Shown here in pieces: positions 8,151-17,868 of a DNA stretch of 64,000 nucleotides. Positions within the stretch are counted from its first letter, which is position 1. Every line of letters begins with the position of its first letter. The stretch is from NCBI RefSeq assembly GCF_022808915.1, contig NZ_JAKZFS010000005.1, positions 186,001-250,000 of the forward strand, written 5' to 3'. This DNA is from Fundidesulfovibrio terrae (lineage in GTDB: Bacteria; Desulfobacterota; Desulfovibrionia; Desulfovibrionales; Desulfovibrionaceae). The notes under the pieces are model-generated. The model made no database searches and was not told where the DNA came from. It saw only the letters and a list, made by a program, of their open reading frames with translations. Made by a program: the position numbers and the translations under genes.

Positions 8151-8190
8151 GGGATCCCGGGGCCAAAGGGCTGGCGCCCTTTGGCATCCC
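8151..8190. repeat. Hairpin repeat copy between yedF and rluB
   Basis: The palindrome GCCAAAGGG...CCCTTTGGC is flanked by GGGATCCC and CATCCC, the same CCA-arm-loop-arm-TGG layout seen at 16141-16200, 21430-21475, 28373-28432 and in dprA. It lies upstream of the chosen rluB start, an argument against the longer rluB frame that begins at 8115. Confidence 0.7.
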
Positions 8191-8261
8191 GTATTATGGG
8201 TCCGGGGATGCGCTCCAAACAACCAACTTCTGCAAACTCCGCCCCGGAAGCCGATGCTCCC

Positions 8262-8990
8262 ATGCGTTTGAACAAGGCCCTGGCGCAAGCCGGGGTCTGT
8301 TCGCGCCGCAACGCCGACGAACTCATCCGCTCCGGACGCGTCACCGTGAACGGCCGTCCTGCCGACCTGGGCACGGCCGTGCGCCCTGGCATCGACGACA
8401 TCCGCGTGGACGCAAGGCCCGTGGGTGCCCCGGACGCACGCGAACACCTCTATTTTATTCTCAATAAGCCCATAGAGACCGTGACCACCGCAAAGGACCC
8501 CCAGGGGCGCAGGACCGTCCTGGACCTGATGCGTCCCCAGGCGGGCGGGCGCAGGCTCTTTCCGGTGGGACGCCTGGACTATTTCTCTGAAGGGTTGCTC
8601 ATCCTCACCACGGACGGCGATCTGGCCAACCGCCTCATGCACCCGCGCTGGCACCAGCCCAAACTCTACCGGGTCACGGTGCGGGGCGATGCCGGTGAAA
8701 GCACCCTCGCGGCCATGCGTGGGGGCATGACCCTGGCCGAAGGCGAGACACTGGCCCCGGTGAAGGCCCGGCTGGTGCGGAAAGACGCCCGGTCGAGCGT
8801 GCTGGAGCTGGAGCTGATCCAGGGTGTGAACCGCCAGATCAGGCGCATGTGCCGCGATCTGGGGCTGACCATCCTGAAGCTCGTCCGGGTGGCGCAAGGG
8901 CCGCTCAAGCTCGGGACCTTGGCCACCGGGGCGTCGCGTCCGCTGACGCCGGACGAGGTGGAGGCGCTCAAGCACTCGGTAAACTTGTAG
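8262..8990 (+). CDS. rluB: Pseudouridine synthase, RluB/RsuA family
   Basis: A 242-residue RNA pseudouridine synthase, probably acting on 23S rRNA. An N-terminal S4 RNA-binding domain starts at MRLNKALAQAGVCSRR. The catalytic domain has the family motif VGRLDYFSEGLLILTTDG, where the Asp is the catalytic residue, and the C-terminal VNRQIRRMCRDLG. The frame stays open upstream to 8115, but that part would translate the hairpin repeat at 8151-8190 and is not conserved-looking, so I use the ATG at 8262, at the S4 domain boundary, with GGAAG upstream. An in-frame ATG at 8208 is the alternative. RluB versus RluE or RsuA cannot be separated with certainty. Confidence 0.85.
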   Translation: MRLNKALAQAGVCSRRNADELIRSGRVTVNGRPADLGTAVRPGIDDIRVDARPVGAPDAREHLYFILNKPIETVTTAKDPQGRRTVLDLMRPQAGGRRLFPVGRLDYFSEGLLILTTDGDLANRLMHPRWHQPKLYRVTVRGDAGESTLAAMRGGMTLAEGETLAPVKARLVRKDARSSVLELELIQGVNRQIRRMCRDLGLTILKLVRVAQGPLKLGTLATGASRPLTPDEVEALKHSVNL

Positions 8991-9009
8991 AAAAGAATGT
9001 CTCCGGCTG

Positions 9010-9190
9010 CCAGAGAGGGCCTGTCCTCTCTGGACTCTCCCGCCAGGGGATCATCCCCTGGACTCGTAAATAGCTTCGCGCCCTTGAGCGTCGGAACGCT
9101 CAAGGGCGCGAAGCTATTTAAAAGTTTTTGAGAGAGTCCAGAGAGAACTTTTTTCGAAAAGTTCTTTCTGGCCGCCGGAGGCATCTTCCT
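9010..9190. repeat. Cluster of four hairpin elements
   Basis: Four consecutive inverted repeats fill the gap between the convergent rluB and the lipoprotein gene: CCAGAGAGG/CCTCTCTGG (9010-9033), CCAGGGGA/TCCCCTGG (9043-9061), a perfect 25-base-pair palindrome with a four-base CGGA loop (9067-9120), and AGAACTTTT/AAAAGTTCT (9144-9165) followed by TGGCCGCCGGAGGC. The third is followed by AAAGTTTTT and may terminate rluB transcription. The tail motif is shared with other copies in the window. Confidence 0.75.
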
Positions 9191-9196
9191 CTCATA

Positions 9197-10171
9197 TCAT
9201 AATGGCATCTTCGACGCTTCACGCCCCAGCGCCGCCATGCGCTTGATCCGGGCGGCGCTTTTTTCCACGCTGGTCCTGACCTGGTTTTCGCGTATGTTGA
9301 GCTGGACGGTGTCCACGGCGGTGGCCGCTTCTTCCAGGCGTTCGGCAAAGCGCTGCATCTCCGCTCTGGAGTCATTGGCCTGCGCCCTGCCGATCACCTC
9401 GGTCAGCCCGGCGCAGGCTTCGAGGGCCTTGTTCACGGCTTTGACGTAGGTGGTCCCGATGAATCCTTTTTCCTGGGCCGTGAGCCCGGCCGCCGCACCC
9501 GCCCAGGAAGCCGTTTCGGCGGCGAGGCGGGTGAGGCCGTTCTTTTCGCGCTCCAGGGCGCTTGCATATGTCTTACGCAGATAGGCGGCGGTGTCGCCCG
9601 ACTGGGCCGGGTTGAAACGGGCTTTCTCGGCGATGTTCAGGGACGTGAACATCTGGTTGAAATCCTTCATGTACTTGGCGGTCGTCCCGGCCTGAGCCAC
9701 GCCGATCATCTCGACCCGGCCGTATCCAGTGAGTATGATGCAGCCGTAGTATTCCAGGTCCTGCCCGTCGCGCGGCACTACCCAGTAGGACAGCACGCGA
9801 GAGGTTTCGTCCAGCAGGGCCTGCTTGAGCTGGTATTTTTCCGGGCTCACGGTCCAAAGCTCGGAGAAATCGAGCTTTGTGTCCTTGGTCATGATGTCCA
9901 GGACGCCCTGGGGGGTGGGGTCGAGAACCTGCCGGATCACCATGGTGGGATAGCCCTTGCCTGTTGCAGCGGCGTCCTTGTGGGCCAGGATGCTGACCCG
10001 CCCTCCCTCGCCTCCTCCCTTCTGCTTCACGGTCCAGCCTGCGGGCAGCTTGAGGGTGAAGGAGGCGTCGGCGGCGGTGAGGGAATCCTCGGAATCGCCG
10101 CCGGGCATGAGCGGAACCCCGGCGCAGGCGGTGAGTGTCAGGCAGATGATAAGTGCGGTGAGCGTACGCAT
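9197..10171 (-). CDS. Predicted lipoprotein of unknown function
   Basis: A 324-residue exported protein. The signal sequence MRTLTALIICLTLTAC ends in a lipobox-type LTAC, so Cys16 is probably lipidated. Residues about 35-170 resemble a PsbP/DUF1795-like beta-rich domain (FTLKLPAGWTVKQKGG). The second half is helical and rich in Ala, Glu and Arg, with coiled-coil character (residues about 185-320). I do not recognise a named family. It is divergent from rtcB; the 84 bases between them must hold both promoters. No neighbour suggests a function. Confidence 0.75.
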   Translation of the reverse strand: MRTLTALIICLTLTACAGVPLMPGGDSEDSLTAADASFTLKLPAGWTVKQKGGGEGGRVSILAHKDAAATGKGYPTMVIRQVLDPTPQGVLDIMTKDTKLDFSELWTVSPEKYQLKQALLDETSRVLSYWVVPRDGQDLEYYGCIILTGYGRVEMIGVAQAGTTAKYMKDFNQMFTSLNIAEKARFNPAQSGDTAAYLRKTYASALEREKNGLTRLAAETASWAGAAAGLTAQEKGFIGTTYVKAVNKALEACAGLTEVIGRAQANDSRAEMQRFAERLEEAATAVDTVQLNIRENQVRTSVEKSAARIKRMAALGREASKMPL

Positions 10172-10255
10172 TGTTTCGTCTCCTCGGGATAGGGGGAATG
10201 CGCCCGCGCGGGGGATTTTGTCAAGCGCGCCGGAGTGCGGCGCACGGGAGGCATC

Positions 10256-11686
10256 ATGGACGTGGGCATGCTCGAAAAGATGGATTCATGGAGATGGATG
10301 CTGCACCCGCGGGGGGGCATGCGCGTCCCCGCCGTGATGATCGGCTCACGTGAACTCGTGCGATCCCTGGACGACACGGCGTCCAAACAGATCGCCAACG
10401 TGGCCTGCCTGCCGGGCATCGTGGGCGCGGCCTACGCCATGCCGGACGCCCACATGGGCTACGGATTCCCCATCGGCGGCGTGGCCGCCTTCGACCCGCA
10501 GGAGGGGGGGGTCGTTTCGGCCGGAGGCGTGGGCTACGACATCGCCTGTGGCGTGCGGACCCTGACCACGGGCATCCATAAAGATGACATCCGTCCGGTG
10601 CTGGAGCGCCTGGCGGACCGGCTGTACTCCGCTATCCCGGCCGGAGTGGGGAAAACGGGGGATCTTGCACTCAAGGGACGGGACATGGACGCCATGCTGG
10701 AAGGCGGCGCGGTCTGGGCGGTGAAGCAGGGCTACGGGGAAAAGGCCGATCTGGAACACATCGAGGATGGGGGCCGCGCGTCGGGAGCCGATCCCTCCCT
10801 GGTGTCGGACCAGGCCAAGAAACGGCAGCTGGCCGAAACCGGCACGCTCGGGTCGGGCAACCACTATCTGGAGGTCCAGGTGGTTGAGAGCGTCCACGAC
10901 AGCAAGGCGGCGGCGGTCTACGGGCTTGTCGAGGGAGAGGTGGTGGTGAGCATCCACTGCGGTTCGCGCGGGCTCGGGCATCAGGTGGCCTCGGACTACC
11001 TGACGCGCATGCTCCACAAGGCCCCTAAATACGGAATCAAGCTGCCGGACCCGGAACTGGCCTGCGCGCCCATCGAGTCGGGCCTCGGCAGGGAATACCT
11101 GGCGGCCATGCGCGCGGGCATCAACTGCGCCCTGGCCAACCGGCAGGTGCTCACCCATCTGGTGCGTGAGGTGTTCGCGGAGTTCTTTCCGAATAACTGG
11201 CTCTGGCTCCTCTACGACGTGTCTCACAACACCTGCAAGGAGGAGACGCATCTGGTGGACGGCAAGCCCCGGCGGGTCTTCGTGCACCGCAAGGGGGCCA
11301 CGCGCGCCTGGGGGCCGAACCATCCGGAGCTCCCCGCATGGCTTCGCGGCGTGGGCCAGCCCATGCCTGTGGGCGGCAGCATGGGAACGGCCTCGTACGT
11401 GCTGGCCGGGACCGATCTGTCGCTTGAGCGATCGCTGGGATCGTCGTGCCATGGCGCGGGCCGCAGCCTCTCCAGGTCTCAGGCGCTCAAGCGCTGGAAA
11501 GGGCGCGACGTCCTGGAGTCCCTGGCCCGGGACGGCATCATCGTGCGATGCCACGGATACAAGGGAGTCAGCGAGGAGGCTCCCGGAGCGTACAAGGACA
11601 TCGACGCCGTGGTGGAGAGTTCCGTGGGTGCGGGAATAGCCGCCACTGTGGCCAGGATGCGTCCCCTTGCATGTGTGAAGGGATAG
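10256..11686 (+). CDS. rtcB: RNA-splicing ligase RtcB
   Basis: A 476-residue RtcB ligase, which joins 2',3'-cyclic phosphate or 3'-phosphate ends to 5'-OH RNA ends using GTP and Mn2+. Conserved blocks: GGVGYDIACGVR (metal-binding Asp and Cys), GTLGSGNHYLE, SIHCGSRGLGH, HRKGATRAWG, GSMGTASYVL, SSCHGAGR (with the guanylated His) and GAYKDIDAVVE. The start ATG is selected by GGGAGG five bases upstream; an in-frame GTG at 10235 lacks a site. In E. coli rtcB is controlled by RtcR with sigma-54. No rtcA or rtcR gene is adjacent here, so regulation is unknown. Confidence 0.93.
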   Translation: MDVGMLEKMDSWRWMLHPRGGMRVPAVMIGSRELVRSLDDTASKQIANVACLPGIVGAAYAMPDAHMGYGFPIGGVAAFDPQEGGVVSAGGVGYDIACGVRTLTTGIHKDDIRPVLERLADRLYSAIPAGVGKTGDLALKGRDMDAMLEGGAVWAVKQGYGEKADLEHIEDGGRASGADPSLVSDQAKKRQLAETGTLGSGNHYLEVQVVESVHDSKAAAVYGLVEGEVVVSIHCGSRGLGHQVASDYLTRMLHKAPKYGIKLPDPELACAPIESGLGREYLAAMRAGINCALANRQVLTHLVREVFAEFFPNNWLWLLYDVSHNTCKEETHLVDGKPRRVFVHRKGATRAWGPNHPELPAWLRGVGQPMPVGGSMGTASYVLAGTDLSLERSLGSSCHGAGRSLSRSQALKRWKGRDVLESLARDGIIVRCHGYKGVSEEAPGAYKDIDAVVESSVGAGIAATVARMRPLACVKG

Positions 11687-11729
11687 TGGGTTGCAATAGC
11701 TCCTGGAATTGGTATTGGGGATGAAATCC

Positions 11730-14009
11730 ATGATGCACCAGTACCAAGACAAAAAGCCGATGCGCCTGCTGGTGATTGACCCGTCGCCGGAGTTCACCGT
11801 CTCGCTGGCCAACCGGCTTCAGGGCCTCACTCGCATCCAGGCCGAATGGAGCATGGCGGGCACCGTGGGCGAAGCCTGGGAAGCCATCGCCCTGCGGCAC
11901 TTCGACGTCATTCTGGCGGGGCTGCCCCTGCCCGCCCCCCATGGTCCCGATACCGGCGAGCTGGCCACCGTGTTCTCCGGCCTGCCCGTGGTGGGATTCT
12001 GCGACACGGGCTCCAGCCTCTTTCTGCACTCGTCGCTTTCCGAAAACGTGGTCATCGTCCTGCCGAAATCCAGGCTCGACAACTCGCTGCTGGAACAGAG
12101 CCTGCTCTGCGCTACGGACAGGGCACAGCTCTGCCGCCAGCTCGAAAACGCCCAGGAATCACTGGCGTCGTCCGAGAAGCGCTTTCAGAGCATCATCGCC
12201 AGCAACGCGGACGGCATCGTCGTGGTGGGCATCGACGGACTCATACGCTTCGCCAACACCAGCGCCGAGCAGCTGTTCGGCGCCACGGCCCAGCAACTGG
12301 CCGGGGAGCGTTTCGGACACGCGCTTATCCCCGGCGGCACCATGGAAATCGAAGTGCTCTCCCGCGACGGCGTGCTCAAGACAGTGGAAATGCGGGTGGT
12401 GCAGTCCCGGTGGGAAAGCGGCGAACTCGTCTACCTGGCGTCACTCCGCGACATCAGCGCGCGAAAACGCCTGGAGCGCGACCTGACGACCATGAAGGAA
12501 GCCGCTGAAGCAGCCAACCGGGCCAAGAGCCAGTTCCTGGCCAACATGAGCCATGAGATCCGCACGCCCATGAACGGCATTCTGGGCATGAGCGAGCTGC
12601 TCCTTGCATCCGATCTCACCGACAAGCAGCGCGACTATCTGGACATGGTGCGCCAGTCCGCGTCGTCGCTCATGGAAATTCTCAACGATATCCTGGATTT
12701 TTCCAAGATCGAGGCCGGGAAGCTCGAACTGGAAGAGCACGTTTTCGACCTGCACTCCACCATCCGCAGCGCTGTCGGCATCTTCACGGCGTTGGCCCAG
12801 AACAAGGGGCTCACGCTGGAGTGTTCCGTGGCCCCGGACGTACCCGTGCGAGTGAAGGGCGATTCCGGACGCCTGCGCCAGATCATCGTCAACCTCGTGG
12901 GCAACGGCGTGAAGTTCACCAGCCAGGGCCGCCTGTCCGTCAGGGCGGAATGCGTGAAAGCCTGTTCAGGCCCGGCGATTATCCGCATCGAGGTGGCCGA
13001 CACCGGCACGGGCATACCCACGGACAAGCTCCACACCATTTTCGAGAGCTTCACCCAAGCGGACAACTCCTCCACCAGAAAGCATTATGGAACGGGCCTG
13101 GGCCTGGCCATCTGCAAACACCTGGTGGAACGCATGAGCGGGCGGATATGGGTGGAAAGCCTCGAAGGCCGTGGGAGCACGTTCTTCTTCGAAGTGATGC
13201 TGCCCATGGTGGACGAGGCTCCGCAGTTGCCCACGCCCAAGCCCGCCCCGAAAACGGACATCGGGCCGCTGACCATACTGCTTGCCGAAGACAACCTGAT
13301 CAATCAGATGTTCGCAATCGAGATACTCGAGCAGGACGGTCACACCGTGATCGCCGTGGCCAACGGGGCCGAGGCTCTGGCCACGCTTGCCAAGACGCGT
13401 GTGGACGTGGTGCTCATGGACATCCAGATGCCGGAAATGGACGGGGTGGAGGCCACGCGGCGCATCCGCTCCGGCGAAGTTCCCGGCATCTCCCGTGAGC
13501 TGCCCATCATCGCCATGACCGCGCACGCTCTCAAGGGCGACCGGGAGCGTTTCCTGCAATCGGGTATGGACGGATACCTCTCCAAACCCGTAGGGTCCGA
13601 GGACATCCAGACGGCGCTCCATCAAGTGCTTTGCGCCAAAGACGAATCTCCGGAGGTCTGTGTGTCCGGTTCGAGCATTCTCAATGAACAGTGGCTGTTG
13701 GACAAGGCGCGGGGCAACAGGGATTTCCTGAAGAAACTTTTCGCGGTCTTCGTTGATCAGCAGCCCGGCAAGATCGCCGAAATGCGCCTGGCTCTCGACG
13801 ATGGCGACCTGGAGCAGGTGGGATTCATGGCCCATACGCTCAAGGGCGGCGCGGCCACCATGGGGGCGGAGGTACTCAAGGACCGGGCCTTCGAAGTGGA
13901 AAAGGCGGCCAAGGCTGGAGACGCCGGGCTGGCCGGACGCGAGGTCGAACTCCTGGTGGGCGAACTCGACCAGACCATCCGTGTCATGAAGGAGTTCATG
14001 ACCCGCTGA
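11730..14009 (+). CDS. Hybrid sensor histidine kinase with PAS, receiver and HPt domains
   Basis: A 759-residue cytoplasmic phosphorelay protein without membrane segments. Order of domains: a receiver-like N-terminus (residues about 10-130), in which the expected phospho-acceptor Asp is replaced in the strand VILAGLPLP; a PAS domain (about 150-255); HisKA with [12 protein letters not shown]; HATPase_c with [17 protein letters not shown] and YGTGLGLAI; a true receiver with ILLAEDN and [13 protein letters not shown]; and a C-terminal HPt with [14 protein letters not shown]. All steps of a phosphorelay except the output regulator are therefore on one chain. Three possible starts exist (TTG 11709, ATG 11721, ATG 11730); the last has GGGGA eight bases upstream. 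The signal sensed is unknown. Confidence 0.9.
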   Translation: MMHQYQDKKPMRLLVIDPSPEFTVSLANRLQGLTRIQAEWSMAGTVGEAWEAIALRHFDVILAGLPLPAPHGPDTGELATVFSGLPVVGFCDTGSSLFLHSSLSENVVIVLPKSRLDNSLLEQSLLCATDRAQLCRQLENAQESLASSEKRFQSIIASNADGIVVVGIDGLIRFANTSAEQLFGATAQQLAGERFGHALIPGGTMEIEVLSRDGVLKTVEMRVVQSRWESGELVYLASLRDISARKRLERDLTTMKEAAEAANRAKSQFLANMSHEIRTPMNGILGMSELLLASDLTDKQRDYLDMVRQSASSLMEILNDILDFSKIEAGKLELEEHVFDLHSTIRSAVGIFTALAQNKGLTLECSVAPDVPVRVKGDSGRLRQIIVNLVGNGVKFTSQGRLSVRAECVKACSGPAIIRIEVADTGTGIPTDKLHTIFESFTQADNSSTRKHYGTGLGLAICKHLVERMSGRIWVESLEGRGSTFFFEVMLPMVDEAPQLPTPKPAPKTDIGPLTILLAEDNLINQMFAIEILEQDGHTVIAVANGAEALATLAKTRVDVVLMDIQMPEMDGVEATRRIRSGEVPGISRELPIIAMTAHALKGDRERFLQSGMDGYLSKPVGSEDIQTALHQVLCAKDESPEVCVSGSSILNEQWLLDKARGNRDFLKKLFAVFVDQQPGKIAEMRLALDDGDLEQVGFMAHTLKGGAATMGAEVLKDRAFEVEKAAKAGDAGLAGREVELLVGELDQTIRVMKEFMTR

Positions 14010-14113
14010 CGCCTTCCGAGCGTCGCACGGCGTTTGCCTCCAGGGCTTTTTCGAAGTATGGCGGTGACCCGCGAGGCCGGACGTCCCGCGCATAGGATAC
14101 TGCGAACCACTCC

Positions 14114-16126
14114 ATGCATTCCAGCCGCCTTTTTCGTTACGCCCTCCCCGCCCTGTTCCTCGCGCTGGGGTTGTGGCTCGTGCCCATGGCCATCCTGGGC
14201 ACCGGTTTTACGCGCATGCCAGGTGAACCCTGCGACGCCGGGTTTTCCAACTACGTGTTGGAGCACGGGTACCGCTTTATTCGAGGGCTAGAGCCGTCCT
14301 TTTTCAGCGCGCCTTTCCTCTATCCGTTCAAGGACGCCATCGCCCTCTCGGACAACTTCCTGGCCACCCTGCCTGTCTATTCGGCCTTTCGGCTGGCGGG
14401 CTTGGACCGTGAAGGAGCCTATCAGCTCTGGTTTCTTTCGCTTTTCATCCTGAACTACTGCTGCGCCTGGTTCGCCTTTTCCCGGCTGCGCCTTCCCGCC
14501 GTGCCGGCCGCGCTCGGAGCATATCTTTTCGCCTTCATGGCTCCTGTGCTGGAGGAAGTCACCCACCCGGCGCTTCTGCACCTGTTCCCCATCCCGCTGG
14601 CCGTCTGCGGGTTCGTGCTCTGGGCCGAAAGCGGCTCCGTCCGTGCTTTCGCGGGCATGAGCCTGGCGGTGGCCCTGCAGTTCTACGGCGCGTTCTACCT
14701 GGGCACCTTTCTGGTCCTGGCGCTGGCGCTGTACGGGATCGCCTGGCTGTGCATGAACCGCGGCATAGGCGGCGCCTGGACCGAACCCAGGACGTTCTCC
14801 CTCCTCGGATGCCTCACGGGCGCGGGCGTATTGCTCTGGCCGTTGGCCTCGCCTTACCTGGCCGTGGCCGAAGCCAATGGTTTCCAGCGCTTCTGGAGCG
14901 AAGTCGCGTCGCAGCTGCCCACCCTGCCCGACCTTTTCCGGGCCAGCACCGGCAACTTCTTCTGGGGCTGGACCTCGAAAGCCGGGGACATCGAGTCCTT
15001 CAACAACGCCATGCACGTGGGGCTCGTTCCCTGGCTCTGCCTTGGAGTATTTCTCTACCTGCTCTTCACGCGGCGCGGCGACAAGCGCCTGGCCGCGGCC
15101 CTGGCCACCTGGGCTCTGTTGACGGCGCTCACCCTGAACATCGGCGGAGTAAGCCTTTTCAGGCTCCTGCAGGGGCTGCCGGTGTTCCAATCCATGCGGG
15201 CGCTTACGCGCGTGGTGCTAGTGGAGTCATTCTTCCTGGTGCTGATCTGCGCCGGTACCATGACCGCCCTCGCCCAGGCGGTGAAGACGCCATGGATCCG
15301 CAATGCCCTGCTGGCTCTTTTCTGCCTCGTCGCGGTGCTGGACCAGTACGACACCCTGCTTGACCATTACGGCTACGAGAAGGTCGACCGGGCCAAGGAG
15401 ATAGCCCAGGTCCGGGAAGACATCCTGCGAGACGCTCCCGAAGCCGGGGTCGTGGCTTACCTGCCCGCCCCCAGGGATGCGTCCATGGACTGCCGGGTGA
15501 CGGTGGCGGCCATGCTGGCCGGTCAGGATATGGGCAAGGCCGTAGTCAACGGCTACACCAGCTGGTTCCCGAGGGGATACGGCTTCTTCAGGCATTCGGA
15601 CTGCCCGGAGCTGGAATCGTGGATGCTGCGGAACCAATCCCGCTCCGGTTCTCCCCTCTTCCAGGGTTTCGCACAGGCCGGTCCGGGCGCGGCTCAAGCC
15701 TGCGCCCTCCCTCCCTCCAGCCGTGAAGAGGCTCGAAACGGACTTCTGCGCTTGTTTTCCTCCTCCGGCTCCAAGGAAGACCTCATCTGGGCGCTTGGCA
15801 TGAAAGGCTTTTCCGTACTGGGAAATGGCGAACTCTGGATGGGCCGGCGGGCGGAATTCTCGCTGCGTTCGGGGGAGAGCCTGGTGCTTGAAGGCGTGAG
15901 CCTTTCCCCTCTCGAGGTGCGGATGTACGTGGACGGCAAGGACGCGGGCAAGCTGTCGTTCTGGGGGCTGCCCAACCGGGTGACGCTCTTCGCGCCGGGC
16001 CGGGACGTGCGCTACACGCTGGTTGCGGACAAGTCCTTCACGGCACCGATAGGCAGCCTGCTCCCCGAATTTCCGGAGGTGAGCGTGATATTCACCAAAG
16101 TGGCCTTTCGGCCCGCCTCGAGCTGA
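14114..16126 (+). CDS. Polytopic membrane protein, GT-C glycosyltransferase-like
   Basis: A 670-residue protein with about ten to twelve hydrophobic segments in the first 440 residues and a soluble C-terminal region of about 230 residues. The first periplasmic loop contains GEPCDAGFSNYVLEHGYRF and later SAPFLYPFKDAIALSDNF, an arrangement reminiscent of YfhO-like and other GT-C fold enzymes, in which acidic residues in the first loop take part in catalysis with lipid-linked sugars. This is a fold-level guess. No cell-surface biosynthesis genes flank it, so the substrate is unknown. The ATG has no good ribosome binding site; it is the first start in the frame. Confidence 0.65.
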   Translation: MHSSRLFRYALPALFLALGLWLVPMAILGTGFTRMPGEPCDAGFSNYVLEHGYRFIRGLEPSFFSAPFLYPFKDAIALSDNFLATLPVYSAFRLAGLDREGAYQLWFLSLFILNYCCAWFAFSRLRLPAVPAALGAYLFAFMAPVLEEVTHPALLHLFPIPLAVCGFVLWAESGSVRAFAGMSLAVALQFYGAFYLGTFLVLALALYGIAWLCMNRGIGGAWTEPRTFSLLGCLTGAGVLLWPLASPYLAVAEANGFQRFWSEVASQLPTLPDLFRASTGNFFWGWTSKAGDIESFNNAMHVGLVPWLCLGVFLYLLFTRRGDKRLAAALATWALLTALTLNIGGVSLFRLLQGLPVFQSMRALTRVVLVESFFLVLICAGTMTALAQAVKTPWIRNALLALFCLVAVLDQYDTLLDHYGYEKVDRAKEIAQVREDILRDAPEAGVVAYLPAPRDASMDCRVTVAAMLAGQDMGKAVVNGYTSWFPRGYGFFRHSDCPELESWMLRNQSRSGSPLFQGFAQAGPGAAQACALPPSSREEARNGLLRLFSSSGSKEDLIWALGMKGFSVLGNGELWMGRRAEFSLRSGESLVLEGVSLSPLEVRMYVDGKDAGKLSFWGLPNRVTLFAPGRDVRYTLVADKSFTAPIGSLLPEFPEVSVIFTKVAFRPASS

Positions 16127-16140
16127 GGCGTCCCCGACGC

Positions 16141-16200
16141 GAAGCTATCGGGGGATTCCAAAGGGAGGCTCTCCCTTTGGCCGCCGGAGGCTCTTCTCCC
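16141..16200. repeat. Hairpin repeat copy between two convergent genes
   Basis: Contains GGATTCCAAAGGGA, a loop, and TCCCTTTGGCCGCCGGAGGC; the arms CCAAAGGGA and TCCCTTTGG pair perfectly. This is the clearest full copy of the family and may also act as a bidirectional transcription barrier between the membrane protein gene and nadE. Confidence 0.75.
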
Positions 16201-16203
16201 TCT

Positions 16204-17868
16204 TCAATATTCTATCCTGCACGCAACGGGCATCCGCCACCCGGTCCCGAACGCCCGATCCGTGATCTTAAGCCCCGGTGCTGCCTGGCGGCGCTTGAAC
16301 TCGGCGGATTTCACCAGCCTGCACACCTTCTCCACCATGGCCCGTTCGAATCCGGCGGCTGCGATCTCGTCCACCGAGGCGTGCAGTTCCACGCGCAGTT
16401 TCAGGATGGCGTCCAGCACCTCGTAGGGCGGCAGGCTGTCCTGGTCCTTCTGGTCGGGCCTGAGCTCGGCAGAGGGGGCCTTGTCTATGATGGCGCGGGG
16501 GATGGGCTCGCCGTGGCGGGCGTTCACGTACTCGGCCAGGCGGTAGACCATGGTCTTGGGCATGTCGGAGATGACGGCTAGGCCGCCGGACATGTCGCCG
16601 TAGATTGTGCAGTAGCCCACGGCCAGCTCGGACTTGTTACCCGTGGTCAGGAGCACCTTGCCGGACTTGTTGGAGATGGCCATGAGCAAATTGCCCCGGA
16701 TGCGCGACTGGATGTTCTCCTCGGTGACGTCGGGGGGCAGGCCCGCGAAGGACTCGGCCAGTCCCCGGTCGAAGGCCTGCATGATGTCCGCGATGGGGAT
16801 GGTCCTGTGGGCGATCTTCAGGCGGCGGGCCAGCTCCAGGGAGTCGTCAAGGCTGCCTTGGCTGGAATAGGGGCTGGGCATGAGCACGCCCAGGACGTTT
16901 TCCGGTCCCAGGGCCTCGGCGGCGATGGCGGCGGTCAGGGCCGAGTCGATGCCGCCGGAGAGCCCGAGCAGCGCGCCCTTGAAGCCGCACTTGGCCGCAT
17001 AGTCCTTGACGCCCAGCACCAGGGCGCGCCAGGCCTCGGCCTCCTCGGAGAAGTCGTCGTCGGCCAGGCTCGGGGAGGCTTCGCCGTTCCCCTCCATCAG
17101 GTTGTCCAACTCCACCACGAGGACGTCCTCGCCAAACCCCTTGGCGCGGGCCGCGAGCCTTCCCGATGCGTCCAGGGCCATGGAGCGACCGTCGAATATG
17201 AGGTCGTCGTTGCCGCCCACCTGGTTGCAGTAGAGCACGGGCAGGCCGTACTTGCCGGCGACGCTGGCGAGCATGCGCTCGCGCATGGGCTGCTTGCCCA
17301 GAATGAATGGCGAAGCGGACAGGTTGAGGATGGCGTCGAGGCCTTCCTCGGCCAGCTTCTCCACGGGGTCGGATGCGTAGCGGCGCTTGTGCCAGAAGTC
17401 CTTGTCGTTCCAGATGTCTTCGCAGATGGTCACGCCCAGGCGCCTGCCGCCGATTTCGACGAACCCGGGACAGGTGCCGGGCTGGAAGTAGCGGTCCTCG
17501 TCGAAGACGTCGTAGGTGGGTAAAAGGCTCTTGGGGAACAGGGCCCCCACCTCGCCCTTAAATAGCAGCGCAGCACAGTTCTGCAAGGGCCTCCCGTCCG
17601 GCAGGACCGTCCTGGCGGCCGTTCCCGCCAGGATGGGCGGAGCGTCTTCCAGGCGCTTGGCCAGATGGTCCAACTCGCGGCGGGCCTTGTCCACGAACGC
17701 GCCGGAGAGCAGCAGGTCGCGCGGCGGATAGCCGGTGAGGGCCAGCTCCGGCGTGATGCACAGCTCCGCCCCTGCCTCGGCAGCGAGGCGCGCGGCATGG
17801 GCGATGCGTCCGGCATTGCCAGCCAGATCGCCCACCACGGTGTTCACCTGCAAAAGGCCGATCTTCAT
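16204..17868 (-). CDS. nadE: Glutamine-dependent NAD+ synthetase
   Basis: A 554-residue two-domain enzyme that amidates deamido-NAD+, the last step of NAD synthesis. Residues 1-260 are a nitrilase-like glutaminase: the catalytic triad Glu in [11 protein letters not shown], Lys in [14 protein letters not shown] and Cys in [10 protein letters not shown]. The C-terminal ammonia-dependent synthetase has the P-loop [12 protein letters not shown] and the motif [15 protein letters not shown]. The true start is the ATG at 17866-17868; the longer open frame upstream translates dapB in the wrong frame. That ATG overlaps the dapB stop (ATGA), so the two genes are translationally coupled. Confidence 0.95.
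   Translation of the reverse strand: MKIGLLQVNTVVGDLAGNAGRIAHAARLAAEAGAELCITPELALTGYPPRDLLLSGAFVDKARRELDHLAKRLEDAPPILAGTAARTVLPDGRPLQNCAALLFKGEVGALFPKSLLPTYDVFDEDRYFQPGTCPGFVEIGGRRLGVTICEDIWNDKDFWHKRRYASDPVEKLAEEGLDAILNLSASPFILGKQPMRERMLASVAGKYGLPVLYCNQVGGNDDLIFDGRSMALDASGRLAARAKGFGEDVLVVELDNLMEGNGEASPSLADDDFSEEAEAWRALVLGVKDYAAKCGFKGALLGLSGGIDSALTAAIAAEALGPENVLGVLMPSPYSSQGSLDDSLELARRLKIAHRTIPIADIMQAFDRGLAESFAGLPPDVTEENIQSRIRGNLLMAISNKSGKVLLTTGNKSELAVGYCTIYGDMSGGLAVISDMPKTMVYRLAEYVNARHGEPIPRAIIDKAPSAELRPDQKDQDSLPPYEVLDAILKLRVELHASVDEIAAAGFERAMVEKVCRLVKSAEFKRRQAAPGLKITDRAFGTGWRMPVACRIEY

Noticed and set aside
8115-8261. A 49-residue N-terminal extension of RluB
   Set aside because: It would translate the hairpin repeat at 8151-8190 and has no good ribosome binding site at its ATG; the S4 domain begins at 8262.
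9067-9120. The 25-base-pair palindrome as part of a CRISPR or a small RNA gene
   Set aside because: There are no regularly spaced identical repeats, and no promoter is seen; it fits the hairpin repeat cluster and possible termination.
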